Assembly (NCBI RefSeq): GCF_016481275.1
Contig: NZ_JAEMNW010000005.1
Span: 124,001 to 188,000 of the forward strand
Direction: 5' to 3'
DNA from: Antrihabitans auranticaus
GTDB taxonomy: Bacteria > Actinomycetota > Actinomycetes > Mycobacteriales > Mycobacteriaceae
Length of the DNA stretch: 64,000 bases
Made by a program: the position numbers and the translations under genes. Positions 1 through 8,102 of this stretch are shown in pieces. The notes beneath the pieces are model-generated. The model did not search any database, was not told the DNA's origin, and saw only the letters and a list, made by a program, of their open reading frames with translations. Within the stretch, counting starts at the first letter, position 1, and the number at the start of each line of letters is the position of its first letter.

Positions 1-283
1 GACCGAAGGCGTCTACGCGGGCGTCGCCGGACCCCAGTACGAAACGCCTGCCGAGATCCGGATGCTGCGAACGATCGGCGCGGACCTCGTCGGTATGTCG
101 ACGGTGCACGAAACGATCGCTGCCCGCTCCCTCGGCGCGCGCGTGCTCGCCATCTCCCTGGTCACCAATCTCGCGGCGGGCGTGACCGGTGCGCCCTTGA
201 ATCACGCCGAAGTGCTCGCCGAAGGGCAGGCAGCTGCGGCGCGGATCGGCCGGTTGCTCCGCGATGTGGTGGCCGAGTTGTGA
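1..283 (+). CDS. punA: Purine nucleoside phosphorylase, C-terminal part
   Basis: This is the last 93 codons of a purine nucleoside phosphorylase; the gene begins upstream of the window, and the first complete codon is at base 2. The enzyme phosphorolyses (deoxy)inosine and guanosine to the free base and ribose-1-phosphate in the cytosol. The visible part holds the trimeric-PNP signatures GPQYETPAE and VGMSTVHE, then SLVTNLAAG, which form the base- and ribose-binding site. Its stop overlaps the start of pmmB by 4 bp (GTGA), so the two are translationally coupled, as in the Rv3307-Rv3308 order of M. tuberculosis. Function is secure; only the N-terminus is missing. Confidence 0.9.
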   Translation, partial: TEGVYAGVAGPQYETPAEIRMLRTIGADLVGMSTVHETIAARSLGARVLAISLVTNLAAGVTGAPLNHAEVLAEGQAAAARIGRLLRDVVAEL

Positions 284-1776
284 GTGCGTTGCACTTCGGC
301 ACCGCCGGACTGCGGGGCCCGATGCAGGACGGTCCCGACGGCATGAACGTCGCCGCGGTGCTCTCGGCGACAGCCGGTCTGTGCGCGTGGCTGCGCGACC
401 GCTGCCTCGGTGGCGGGATCGTGGTCGTCGGGTACGACGCTCGCCACAACTCAGCCACTTTCGCCGACGCAGCTGCGGAAGTACTTGCCGCCGCTGGCTT
501 TTCGGTCCGCCTATTCCCCCGGCCGCTGCCGACCCCGGTGACGTCGTTCGCGGTCAAGGCGCTGGACGCCGTCGCCGGCATTCAGATCACCGCGTCGCAC
601 AACCCACCCGCCGACAACGGCTACAAGGTATTCGTCTCCGGTGGCGCACAACTTGTTTCGCCCGCCGATCGCGAGATCGAGGCAGCGATCGCCCGGATCG
701 GACCGGTCGACGAGATTCCGCGCGCACCCGTCACGCCGATCGACGACGACCTCCTGCAGAGATATATCGCCCGCGCCGCAGGACTGCCGCGCGGCACGCA
801 TCGCGACCTGCGCATCGCGGCGACGCCGCTGCACGGAGTCGGCGGCGAAACGCTGCTCGCGGTCCTGCGGGCGGCGGGATTCGGCGACGTCCACGTGGTC
901 GACGAGCAGTTCGAGCCGGACCCCGATTTTCCGACGGTCTCCTTTCCCAATCCCGAAGAGCCCGGGGCGGCTGACCGGGTGCTCGCGCTGGCTGAACGGG
1001 TTCGGGCAGACGTTGCAATCGCGCTCGATCCCGACGCGGACCGGTGCGCGGTCGGCATACCCGGACCGGACGGCTGGCGAATGCTGACCGGCGACGAGAC
1101 CGGTGCCCTGCTCGGCAACTACGTGCTGACCGGCGCGAAGCCGGATTCACTGGTCGCAAGCACCGTCGTGTCGTCCCGGCTGCTGGCGAAACTCGCACCC
1201 GCCCGCGGAGCGCGGCACGCTGAAACTCTCACCGGCTTCAAGTGGCTCGTCCGCGCAGGCCAGGGCCTTGTGTATGCATATGAGGAAGCCATGGGCTACT
1301 GCGTCGACCCGACCTTCGTGCGGGACAAAGACGGGATCAGTGCGGCCGTCCTCGTTGCCGACCTGGCCGCGGACTGTAAAGCTGCCGGCCTCGATCTGGC
1401 GCAGGTGCTCGACGAGCTTGCGATCGAGTTCGGGCTGCATCGGGGCGATCAGGTCGCGCATCGAGTCGAGAGGCTCGCCGATATCACCGATACGATGGCC
1501 GTTCTGCGCGCCGACCCGCCGCCGACGCTTGCGGGCAGGTCCGTCACCGTGACCGATCTCGCGCAACGACGGGGCCAAATGCGCACCGACGCACTGATCT
1601 TCGAGGCGAACGGTGCACGGGTCGTGGTTCGGCCCTCGGGTACCGAACCGAAGCTGAAGTGCTATCTCGAAGTCGTCGAACCGGTAGCGGGCAACGCCGA
1701 CCTCCCACGCGCACGCGAGGCCGCCGCGAAAACACTTGCACAGCTGCGGGATTACTGCCTGACGATCACCGGTTAG
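280..1776 (+). CDS. pmmB: Phosphomannomutase/phosphoglucomutase family protein
   Basis: A 498-residue alpha-D-phosphohexomutase that moves phosphate between C1 and C6 of a sugar (or C1 and C5 of a pentose). The phosphoserine loop TASHNP is at residues 104-109 (Ser106), the metal loop is DPDADR, and the C-terminal phosphate-binding loop is GTEPKLK. The GTG start at 280 overlaps the PNP stop as GTGA. Coupling to a nucleoside phosphorylase suggests it may process the ribose-1-phosphate released by PNP, a phosphopentomutase role. That is inference; orthologues are usually annotated as PmmB. The stop codon overlaps the convergent upp stop by 4 bp. Confidence 0.9.
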   Translation: MSALHFGTAGLRGPMQDGPDGMNVAAVLSATAGLCAWLRDRCLGGGIVVVGYDARHNSATFADAAAEVLAAAGFSVRLFPRPLPTPVTSFAVKALDAVAGIQITASHNPPADNGYKVFVSGGAQLVSPADREIEAAIARIGPVDEIPRAPVTPIDDDLLQRYIARAAGLPRGTHRDLRIAATPLHGVGGETLLAVLRAAGFGDVHVVDEQFEPDPDFPTVSFPNPEEPGAADRVLALAERVRADVAIALDPDADRCAVGIPGPDGWRMLTGDETGALLGNYVLTGAKPDSLVASTVVSSRLLAKLAPARGARHAETLTGFKWLVRAGQGLVYAYEEAMGYCVDPTFVRDKDGISAAVLVADLAADCKAAGLDLAQVLDELAIEFGLHRGDQVAHRVERLADITDTMAVLRADPPPTLAGRSVTVTDLAQRRGQMRTDALIFEANGARVVVRPSGTEPKLKCYLEVVEPVAGNADLPRAREAAAKTLAQLRDYCLTITG

Positions 1777-2396
1777 CGCGGACCGAACTGCCGGTCACCC
1801 GCGTCCCCGAGGCCAGGCACGATGTAGGCGTTCGAATTGAGGCCGTCATCGATTGCGGCGGTGATGAGGCGCACCGGAAACCCTGACTGCGCAAGTGTTT
1901 CCACGCCCTCGGGCGCCGAAACCACGCAGATCGCGGTGATGTCCGTCGCGCCGCGATTCACGAGCAGTTCGATCGTGTGTTTCATCGAACCACCGGTCGC
2001 GAGCATCGGGTCGAGCACGAAGACCGGCAGGTCGGCGAGGCTGTCCGGCAGTGACTCCATGTACGGCACCGGCTGATGCGTCTTCTCGTCGCGTGCGATT
2101 CCGACGAACCCCACCCGGGATTGCGGAATCACCGCGCTGGCTTGCTCGACCATCCCGAGACCCGCACGCAGAACGGGGACGAGCAGCGGCGGATTGGCGA
2201 GGCGACAACCCTTGGTCGGGGCGACGGGAGTGCTGACATCGAACTCGCGGACCGGCAGATCGCGCGTCGCTTCGTACACCAGCATGTGGGTAAGCTCGCG
2301 CAGTGCAGCCCGGAAAGTCGGGTTGTCGGAACGTTCGTCGCGCATGGTGGTGAGCAGTACTGCTGCGAGCGGGTGGTCGACAACCTGGGTGTGCAT
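1773..2396 (-). CDS. upp: Uracil phosphoribosyltransferase
   Basis: A 207-residue uracil phosphoribosyltransferase, which makes UMP from uracil and PRPP in pyrimidine salvage. The PRPP loop is seen as [12 protein letters not shown] at residues 129-140. The uracil-binding C-terminus reads [14 protein letters not shown], as in the Upp family. The length is normal. It converges on pmmB with a 4-bp overlap. The order PNP-pmmB-upp matches M. tuberculosis Rv3307-Rv3309c. The region upstream of its start (2397-2511) is a short divergent promoter region shared with the EspC-like gene. Confidence 0.96.
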   Translation of the reverse strand: MHTQVVDHPLAAVLLTTMRDERSDNPTFRAALRELTHMLVYEATRDLPVREFDVSTPVAPTKGCRLANPPLLVPVLRAGLGMVEQASAVIPQSRVGFVGIARDEKTHQPVPYMESLPDSLADLPVFVLDPMLATGGSMKHTIELLVNRGATDITAICVVSAPEGVETLAQSGFPVRLITAAIDDGLNSNAYIVPGLGDAGDRQFGPR

Positions 2397-2511
2397 AGCG
2401 AAACAATAGTGGGGCAGAAGTATTCAGTGGGGGTAAGTCCGGCGGAACCGATGCGCACTCTGGTGCGTCAAAGAAACCGAGGACTCGAAACGACCGGTGG
2501 GGGCAAGTCGC

Positions 2512-2835
2512 ATGCCAGATCTCTATGTCCAGACGGGTGAGCTGCACGGCTATGCCGGAGTCGCCGCCGAAATGGCGAGCCAACTGACCGCCGCGGGCGC
2601 GGGCACCGCAGTGGCCGGGCCGGCCCTGCTCGGTCCGGTGTTCGGCCTGATCGGGGGCGAATTCGTTGCCGCGTTTGCCGCCGCCCATTCGGCCCACGTC
2701 GCAGCGATCACCGACCTCGCGAGCAAGGTTGCCGGCATGGGCGCAGCCTCGGTCGCATCGGCGACGGATTATGACGGCGCCGACGCAACAACGGCGGGTA
2801 ACGTGAGTTCGGCCGGTCGAACGATCGAGGCGTAG
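2512..2835 (+). CDS. EspC-like (DUF2580-type) candidate T7SS substrate
   Basis: A 107-residue, Ala/Gly-rich helical protein resembling the EspC/DUF2580 group of type VII secretion (ESX) substrates. It has two predicted helices around a Gly/Pro-rich turn near residues 34-48. YDGAD at residues 87-91 fits the general T7SS signal YxxxD/E. There is no Sec signal peptide. The ATG at 2512 has GGTGGGGG about 8 bp upstream; a GTG at 2497 is the alternative. It is the first gene of a tight four-gene cassette, with 3 bp to the next gene. No ESX core genes are in the window. Family assignment rests on general pattern and motif, not alignment. Confidence 0.6.
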   Translation: MPDLYVQTGELHGYAGVAAEMASQLTAAGAGTAVAGPALLGPVFGLIGGEFVAAFAAAHSAHVAAITDLASKVAGMGAASVASATDYDGADATTAGNVSSAGRTIEA

Positions 2836-2838
2836 AAC

Positions 2839-3927
2839 GTGCTCGACGCAGCGGCACTTGCCGCGCCGATCGTGCAGTTGCTGACGACATTCGGTACCGG
2901 CGTCCTACCAGGCGGCGGTCCGGCCGACGTTCTGCGCTCGTCCTCGGTTGCCATCGATTCGGTGCACTCGCTCGGCCGTACCGGAATTGCTCACCTCGAG
3001 GCGTCGTGGTCGGGCGCAACGGCCGACCACGCGGCCGACAGAGCGGCCGCGGCGCAGGGCTCTGCAGTAGCGATCTCCGATCGCGGCAACTCCATCGCGG
3101 ACGTCCTGTCTCTTGCCTGCGCCGATGTGAACGCGGGCATCGCCGAACTGAGCAAGATCCTCGATTCCTTCGTTTCTATCGTTGTCGCCGCGGCACCGAC
3201 CCTTGCCACACCGACCGGCCAGACCATGGTCATCGGAGCGGCCATCGAACACCTCGGCCGCGCGCTGGCCGTAGTCGCCAAGGTCCGCGAGCAACTGGCC
3301 GCGCACTCGGCGCGGATGCTCGAGTTCGTCGATCCGCCCGCAACACCGACGGCCCCGGCGGCGACGATGCCTGCCTCGCAATCCACTTCCGCGGGCGCCG
3401 ACCTCGGAACGAGGTTCGTCTCCAGCGCCGCGCAATCGACGGGCGCTCCCCCGGTTCCGGACATGATCTCTGCGCTGAACGGCCACAGCGGCCAAGGCGC
3501 CGCGGGCCCGTCGGCCTACGTGGCCAACGGGCAGGGCGTCGAGGTTGCGATGCCCGACGGCAGTACGGTCGTCGCGCCGAACGAGAAAGCCGCCGATGCG
3601 CTACGTCACGCGCTGAGCCAGCAGGGCACGCCCTACAGCTGGGGCGGCACGACACCCGGCGTCGGGTTCGACTGCAGCGGTTTCACCCAGTGGGCATACG
3701 GCGAGTCCGGCGTCGAGATCCCGCGCACCGCGGCAGATCAAGCGGTCGGCATGTCGGTGAACGCGGCCGATCTCATGCCTGGCGACCTCGCCGTCTGGGA
3801 TGGGCACGTGGCGATGGTGGCGGGTAACGGGATGTTGATCGAGGCCGGTGATCCGGTCGAACTGAGCCCGTTGCGGACCAGCAACATGGGCATGGCATTC
3901 CACGGCTTCTACAGGCCGACGGCATGA
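2839..3927 (+). CDS. WXG-motif protein with C-terminal NlpC/P60 peptidase domain
   Basis: A 362-residue protein in three parts. Residues 1-165 are helical and carry a W-x-G motif (W57-S58-G59), as in WXG100/ESX substrates. Residues 166-245 are a low-complexity Pro/Ala/Ser linker. Residues 250-360 are an NlpC/P60 cysteine peptidase domain. The likely triad is Cys279 (FDCSGFTQW), His323 (DGHVAMV) and Glu335; a Cys-His-Glu triad with the same His-to-Glu spacing is known in RipA. Such domains cut peptidoglycan stem peptides. There is no Sec signal peptide, so export would need another route; an upstream EspC-like partner with YxxxD suggests T7SS. The next start overlaps its stop (ATGA). Confidence 0.8.
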   Translation: MLDAAALAAPIVQLLTTFGTGVLPGGGPADVLRSSSVAIDSVHSLGRTGIAHLEASWSGATADHAADRAAAAQGSAVAISDRGNSIADVLSLACADVNAGIAELSKILDSFVSIVVAAAPTLATPTGQTMVIGAAIEHLGRALAVVAKVREQLAAHSARMLEFVDPPATPTAPAATMPASQSTSAGADLGTRFVSSAAQSTGAPPVPDMISALNGHSGQGAAGPSAYVANGQGVEVAMPDGSTVVAPNEKAADALRHALSQQGTPYSWGGTTPGVGFDCSGFTQWAYGESGVEIPRTAADQAVGMSVNAADLMPGDLAVWDGHVAMVAGNGMLIEAGDPVELSPLRTSNMGMAFHGFYRPTA

Positions 3928-4274
3928 GCAAGGAAGGAGAGTCGGTGCTCCCACACGTCACTGCCGTGACCAGGACGAACCGATCGGGCACAATTTCGGT
4001 GCGCGCGACGGATCAGGGCTTACCCGTCGACATTCAGATCGAGCGCCGGGAGCTGCGCTTCGGTGCCCAACCGCTTGCTGACGAGATTCTTCGGCTGACC
4101 AGGCTGGCAGCACTCGAAGCCGGTGCGCGTCGTCGCGAATCACTCGCGCAGTCCGGAATACCTGCTGACATCCTCGATCGCCTCGGCCTACCGACACGAG
4201 ATCAGGTCGTGGCGCGCGAGGACGTGTTCGAGGAGCAGGAAACCGCCCCCACGTCATGGCTGCGGCCGGTATGA
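3924..4274 (+). CDS. Hypothetical protein of the T7SS-like cassette
   Basis: A 116-residue protein that I do not recognise. It has no signal peptide, membrane segment or cysteine. The N-terminal 50 residues look beta-rich (GTISVRATDQG, VDIQIERREL). The rest looks helical (ADEILRLTRLAALEAGARRRE), ending with an acidic stretch. It is coupled by ATGA overlaps to the NlpC/P60 gene before it and the YbaB-like gene after it, so it very probably works with them. Because it lacks an export signal, it is a poor candidate for a wall-located immunity protein. A cytosolic chaperone or adaptor is more likely, by inference. Confidence 0.65.
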   Translation: MSKEGESVLPHVTAVTRTNRSGTISVRATDQGLPVDIQIERRELRFGAQPLADEILRLTRLAALEAGARRRESLAQSGIPADILDRLGLPTRDQVVAREDVFEEQETAPTSWLRPV

Positions 4275-4570
4275 GCCAGCAGATGGACGCCTTGGTCGCG
4301 AATGCCACGGCGAAGCTCGAGCAGCTCGAAGCGGCCCTGGATTCGCTGCAGAAACTCAGGGCGCGCTTCACGACCCCCGACGGCACGGTCACCGCGGAAG
4401 TCGACGGCAACGGCGCCCTGGTCGGCCTCTGGCTCGACGAAGCGGTCGGCGGTATGGCGCCCAATGCCGTCGGCGCTGCGATCACGCAAGCCTGTCAGCA
4501 GGCCGCAGGCCTCGCCGGACAGCGCCGCGCGGCCGTGCTGACCAGGCTCAACGACGCGTTTGCATCCTGA
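4271..4570 (+). CDS. YbaB/EbfC-like protein (EspL-like)
   Basis: A 99-residue YbaB/EbfC-fold protein: an N-terminal amphipathic helix, a beta hairpin (DGTVTAEVDGNGALVGLWL) and C-terminal helices. YbaB proteins bind DNA, but the divergent ESX-locus member EspL acts with ESX-1 substrates as a chaperone-like factor. Being last in a cassette of EspC-like and WXG-NlpC/P60 genes favours an EspL-like role (inference). The ATG at 4271 gives an ATGA overlap with the previous stop; an in-frame ATG at 4256 would add five residues. A 64-bp gap separates it from satS. Confidence 0.65.
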   Translation: MSQQMDALVANATAKLEQLEAALDSLQKLRARFTTPDGTVTAEVDGNGALVGLWLDEAVGGMAPNAVGAAITQACQQAAGLAGQRRAAVLTRLNDAFAS

Positions 4571-4634
4571 TGCCCGCGCGCTGTGACCGGGGCTGCATAG
4601 TGCGGTCGCCGAACTGTCGATAGGCTTTCCAACC

Positions 4635-5879
4635 ATGGCAGCTGGAGACATCGTCCCGATCGAACTCGGACTCACCGATGGCGATCTTGTAACCCTGTGG
4701 GCTCCGCGTTGGCGCGAAGGCGACGACGAGTGGGAGGCCTTCCTCGGTCGTGACGATGCCCTCTTCGGCTTCGAGTCGGTTGCGGAGCTCGCGGCTTTCA
4801 TCCGGTCCGACAAAGAGAACGACCTTGTGGAACACCCGGCCTGGCCGGTTGTCGTGGCCTTGTCGGCCGCCGAGCTCGAGCCCGAGGACACCCACTGCTT
4901 CGACCTGGTCGGCGTTCCCGAGTTGGCCGCGGCCGATCCGGACGCCGACGTGGTTGCCGAGTTGGAGGACACACTCGAGATGGTGCGCACCATCGGCGAG
5001 GTCTGCGAACTGGACGCGGTCCTGAAGTTCTTCAGTGCCAATCCGATTCTCGGCGCACTCCCGGGTGGTGTGAATGCGTTTGCCGGTCGGGACGGTGAAG
5101 AGCTGTGGGATCAGGTCGGTACGGCCGTTGCCAAGGACTGGGACTCCGTGCTCGACGCGATCGACAAGGTGGTCTCCACGCCCAAGGTCGACGCTTCCGC
5201 AGTCGCGCTCGCGGAGGCAGAACTGCTTGCCGCAGACGAGAACACGGTGGATGCCGACGACGTCACCGACGAAGACGACGAATCCGAGTTCGAGGCAGTC
5301 GATTTCGAAGACGACGAGGATGAGGACGATGATTCGTTCTGGCACTCTGTCGGCATCGATCCGGTGAAGATCATCATGTCCAGCGGGATCTACTTCACGC
5401 TGCGGTGTTACCTCGACGACGATCCGATCTTCCTCGGAAACGACGGAAAGATAGACGTTTTCACCTCGGAGCGCTCTCTTGCACGCCACCTGGCCGACAA
5501 TCACGAGCACGACCTCGCCAAGGTCAGCACCTACTCGCAGGTGCAATCGGCGGCCGTCGACGGGTCGCTCGAGGTCGAGGTCACCGACGAGAACGTCTAC
5601 GTGCTCACCGGTTTGGCCGACGACCTCGGCGAGGGACCGGAGTCGGTCGACGCCGAGCAACTCGACCTCGCGGTCGAATTGTTTACCGATGCAGGCGATT
5701 ACGCCGAAGACGGGGCCGTCGAAAAGGCGCTGGCGCCGTCGACGCCGCTCGGCTGGTACGTGTCGTACGTCCTGAATCCCGATCCGACACGGATGGCTCC
5801 CAGCCCGCCGTTCGGCGACGAGGCGGAGGCGTGGCGCGCACTGGAAACCGGGTTCGAGGCTCGGATCGCCAAGCGCTGA
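4635..5879 (+). CDS. satS: SatS-like SecA2-pathway export chaperone
   Basis: A very acidic 414-residue cytosolic protein, homologous by position and character to M. tuberculosis Rv3311. That protein is SatS, a chaperone that protects and helps export SecA2-dependent substrates such as SapM. Residues 1-185 form one domain. Residues 195-235 are an Asp/Glu-rich, probably disordered linker. The C-terminal domain follows (SGIYFTLRCYLDDDPIFLG onward). There is no signal peptide or membrane helix. In M. tuberculosis satS lies beside sapM; here the place between upp and satS is taken by the T7SS-like cassette, with no sapM in view. Name by synteny and features; function transferred from the family. 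Confidence 0.75.
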   Translation: MAAGDIVPIELGLTDGDLVTLWAPRWREGDDEWEAFLGRDDALFGFESVAELAAFIRSDKENDLVEHPAWPVVVALSAAELEPEDTHCFDLVGVPELAAADPDADVVAELEDTLEMVRTIGEVCELDAVLKFFSANPILGALPGGVNAFAGRDGEELWDQVGTAVAKDWDSVLDAIDKVVSTPKVDASAVALAEAELLAADENTVDADDVTDEDDESEFEAVDFEDDEDEDDDSFWHSVGIDPVKIIMSSGIYFTLRCYLDDDPIFLGNDGKIDVFTSERSLARHLADNHEHDLAKVSTYSQVQSAAVDGSLEVEVTDENVYVLTGLADDLGEGPESVDAEQLDLAVELFTDAGDYAEDGAVEKALAPSTPLGWYVSYVLNPDPTRMAPSPPFGDEAEAWRALETGFEARIAKR

Positions 5880-5887
5880 ACGGCGTT

Positions 5888-6988
5888 TCAGCCCAGTATC
5901 ACGGCGTAACCGGGTTTGATGACGTTGTCGATGAGCCATAGCCGCTCGGGGAAAGGAATGAAGGACGACTTCATCGCGTTGATCGTGAACCGCTGCAGGT
6001 CGCTCCAGCCGTAGCCGAAGGTCTCGACGAGCTTGAGCATCTCGCCGCTCATCGTGGTGTCGCTCATCAATCGGTTGTCGGTGTTCACGGTTACGCGGAA
6101 ACGCAACCGGGCCAGCAGCGCGAAAGGATGCTCCGCGATCGACGCCGCGGCTCCGGTCTGCACGTTGGACGTCGGGCACATTTCGAGCGGAATGCGCTTG
6201 TCCCGAACGTAACTCGCAACGAGCCCGAGCGTGGCATCACCGTCTGCCGCGACATCGATGTCGTCCGTGATCCGCACGCCATGACCGAGCCGGTCGGTTC
6301 CGCAGAACGCCACGGCTTCGTGGATCGACGGCAGGCCGAACGCCTCGCCGGCATGGATCGTGAAGTGCGCGTTGTTCGTTCGCATGTATTCGAACGCATC
6401 GAGGTGCCTGCTCGGCGGAAATCCAGCCTCGGCGCCTGCGATGTCGAAGCCGACCACGCCGCGGTGCCGAAAGCGCACCGCAAGTTCCGCGATCTCACGC
6501 GACCGCGCAGCATGTCGCATCGCCGTGAGCAGACAGACGACACGGATTCTGCGACCGGACGCCGCAACCGCCGACTCGCCCGACGCGAACCCGGCCAGCG
6601 TGTGCTCGACAACTTCGTCGAGCGTGAGGCCGTCCTCCAGGTGGAGTTCGGGGGCGAATCTGATCTCCGCATAGACGACGCCGTCCGCGGCCAGATCCTC
6701 GACGCACTCGCGCGCGACGCGCTCGAGCGCATTCGGCGTCTGCATTACCGCAACGGTGTGCTCGAAGGTCTCGAGGTACTGCACGAGCGACCCACTGTTC
6801 GCGGCATCGCGGAACCAGTCACCGAGCGCTGCCGGATCGCTTTCGGGGAGCCGGTCGTAGCCGCACTCGGCGGCTAACTCGATGACCGTCGACGGGCGCA
6901 GGCCGCCGTCGAGATGATCGTGCAGCAGCGCTTTGGGCGCCTGCCGGATAGTCGACAGATTCAGCGGCATCGGACCGGTGAGCGGCAT
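5888..6988 (-). CDS. add: Adenosine deaminase
   Basis: A 366-residue zinc adenosine deaminase, converting adenosine to inosine for purine salvage. Metal and catalytic elements are visible: HDHLDGG (His23, His25), HAGE, GHGVRI and VNTDNRLMS near the C-terminus. I start at the ATG at 6988 (MPLTGP) because the reading frame upstream is Arg-rich and unlike the family. The match to Rv3313c, including its position after satS and before deoA/cdd, supports the assignment. It is divergent from the methyltransferase gene across a 232-bp intergenic region. Confidence 0.93.
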   Translation of the reverse strand: MPLTGPMPLNLSTIRQAPKALLHDHLDGGLRPSTVIELAAECGYDRLPESDPAALGDWFRDAANSGSLVQYLETFEHTVAVMQTPNALERVARECVEDLAADGVVYAEIRFAPELHLEDGLTLDEVVEHTLAGFASGESAVAASGRRIRVVCLLTAMRHAARSREIAELAVRFRHRGVVGFDIAGAEAGFPPSRHLDAFEYMRTNNAHFTIHAGEAFGLPSIHEAVAFCGTDRLGHGVRITDDIDVAADGDATLGLVASYVRDKRIPLEMCPTSNVQTGAAASIAEHPFALLARLRFRVTVNTDNRLMSDTTMSGEMLKLVETFGYGWSDLQRFTINAMKSSFIPFPERLWLIDNVIKPGYAVILG

Positions 6989-7111
6989 ACCGCAAACCGT
7001 AACCCCCGACCTGCGGTCCACGCGCGCGGATCGGTCCGATCTCACACCAATCCGATCCCGCCCGGGCCCCGAATGCCTACATACCAATCGCCGATCGCGG
7101 CGCCCAGAAGA

Positions 7112-7138
7112 GAAAAACGTTGCTCTGCAATGTTTTTC
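7112..7138. repeat. Inverted repeat in the add / methyltransferase intergenic region
   Basis: Arms GAAAAACGTTGC and GCAATGTTTTTC, 12 bp each with one G:T mismatch, are separated by a 3-nt loop (TCT). The element lies between the divergent add and methyltransferase genes, about 80 bp before the methyltransferase start. It could be an operator for a dimeric regulator or a transcribed hairpin; the T-run in the right arm also resembles a terminator. Only the symmetry is observed. Confidence 0.45.
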
Positions 7139-7220
7139 GTTGGGTGCTGAGCGCTGGGAGCGGTTGGCAACGCGCAGCCGATTCCGTCCCACCCGCATAA
7201 CCGACACACGGCGGTGACCC

Positions 7221-8102
7221 ATGCCCGAACGCCTTCTGCCCTTTTACGACGACGTGCAAGCCCACTACGACTTGTCAGACGACTTCTTCGCAACGTTTCT
7301 CGACCCGACCCGGACCTACAGTTGCGCGTACTTCAGCCGCGACGACATGACTCTCGAGCAGGCCCAGCTCGCGAAGATCGATCTTGCGCTCGGCAAATGC
7401 GATCTCCGCCCGGGAATGACGCTGCTGGACGTGGGCTGCGGCTGGGGCTCGACGATGATGCGAGCTCGCGACCACTTCGACGTGGACGTCATCGGCCTGA
7501 CGCTGAGCCGCAACCAGTTCACACACGTCACCCACGCGACCGACAGCCCGCTGCGCAACGGCAGGACCGCCGAGGTACGACTGGAGGGCTGGGAGGATTT
7601 CGACGAACCGGTCGACCGGATCGTCTCGATCGGCGCATTCGAGCATTTCCGGAGGGAGCGCTACGGGGCATTCTTCGAGCGCTGCCACTCGATCCTGCCG
7701 CCTGACGGCCGCATGCTGCTCCACACGATCGTGCAGTACAACCGCCACGAGATTCGGGCGAAGGGACTCCCCATCAATCGTGAAGTCCTCGAATTCGCCA
7801 ACTTCATCAACGCCGAGATCTTCCCGGGTGGGCAACTTCCGGAGCCGGAATGGGTCGTCGCCGACGCCAGGGCGGCAGGTTTCGTCGTCGAGCGAATCCA
7901 CCCGCTGCGGCTCCACTATGCGCGCACGCTGGACCACTGGTGCGCCACCCTGCGCGAGCACCGCGACGAGGCAATAGCTGCAGCCTCGCCCGCCGCCTAC
8001 GACACATATGTGAAATACCTCGGCGGGACCGGGGATTACTTCAGAAATGGGTACATAGACGTCATGCAGTTCTCACTCGCCAAGGCGCCCGGTCGCGGAT
8101 GA
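7221..8102 (+). CDS. Mycolic acid cyclopropane synthase/methyltransferase family protein
   Basis: A 293-residue SAM-dependent methyltransferase of the CmaA/MmaA/PcaA family, close to the usual 287 residues. It has [15 protein letters not shown], Cys35 (YSCAYF), the SAM-binding loop LLDVGCGWG at residues 68-76, the EHF motif at 141-143 and a C-terminal [12 protein letters not shown]. These enzymes add methylene or methyl groups at double bonds of meromycolyl or fatty acyl chains. The exact modification cannot be told from sequence. It is coupled by an ATGA overlap to a fused HadA-HadB dehydratase, which supports a role in very-long-chain or mycolic acid metabolism. M. tuberculosis has a comparable pairing of cmaA1 near the dehydratase gene htdY. 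Confidence 0.88.
   Translation: MPERLLPFYDDVQAHYDLSDDFFATFLDPTRTYSCAYFSRDDMTLEQAQLAKIDLALGKCDLRPGMTLLDVGCGWGSTMMRARDHFDVDVIGLTLSRNQFTHVTHATDSPLRNGRTAEVRLEGWEDFDEPVDRIVSIGAFEHFRRERYGAFFERCHSILPPDGRMLLHTIVQYNRHEIRAKGLPINREVLEFANFINAEIFPGGQLPEPEWVVADARAAGFVVERIHPLRLHYARTLDHWCATLREHRDEAIAAASPAAYDTYVKYLGGTGDYFRNGYIDVMQFSLAKAPGRG

Noticed and set aside
4548-6179. A 543-codon open frame antisense to satS
   Set aside because: It covers satS and part of add, and its composition (Arg/Val/Gly-rich) reflects the Asp/Glu-rich codons of satS read in reverse.
6989-7222. N-terminal extension of adenosine deaminase up to 7222
   Set aside because: The extra 78 residues are Arg/Ser-rich and unlike the family; the ATG at 6988 gives a normal-length enzyme.
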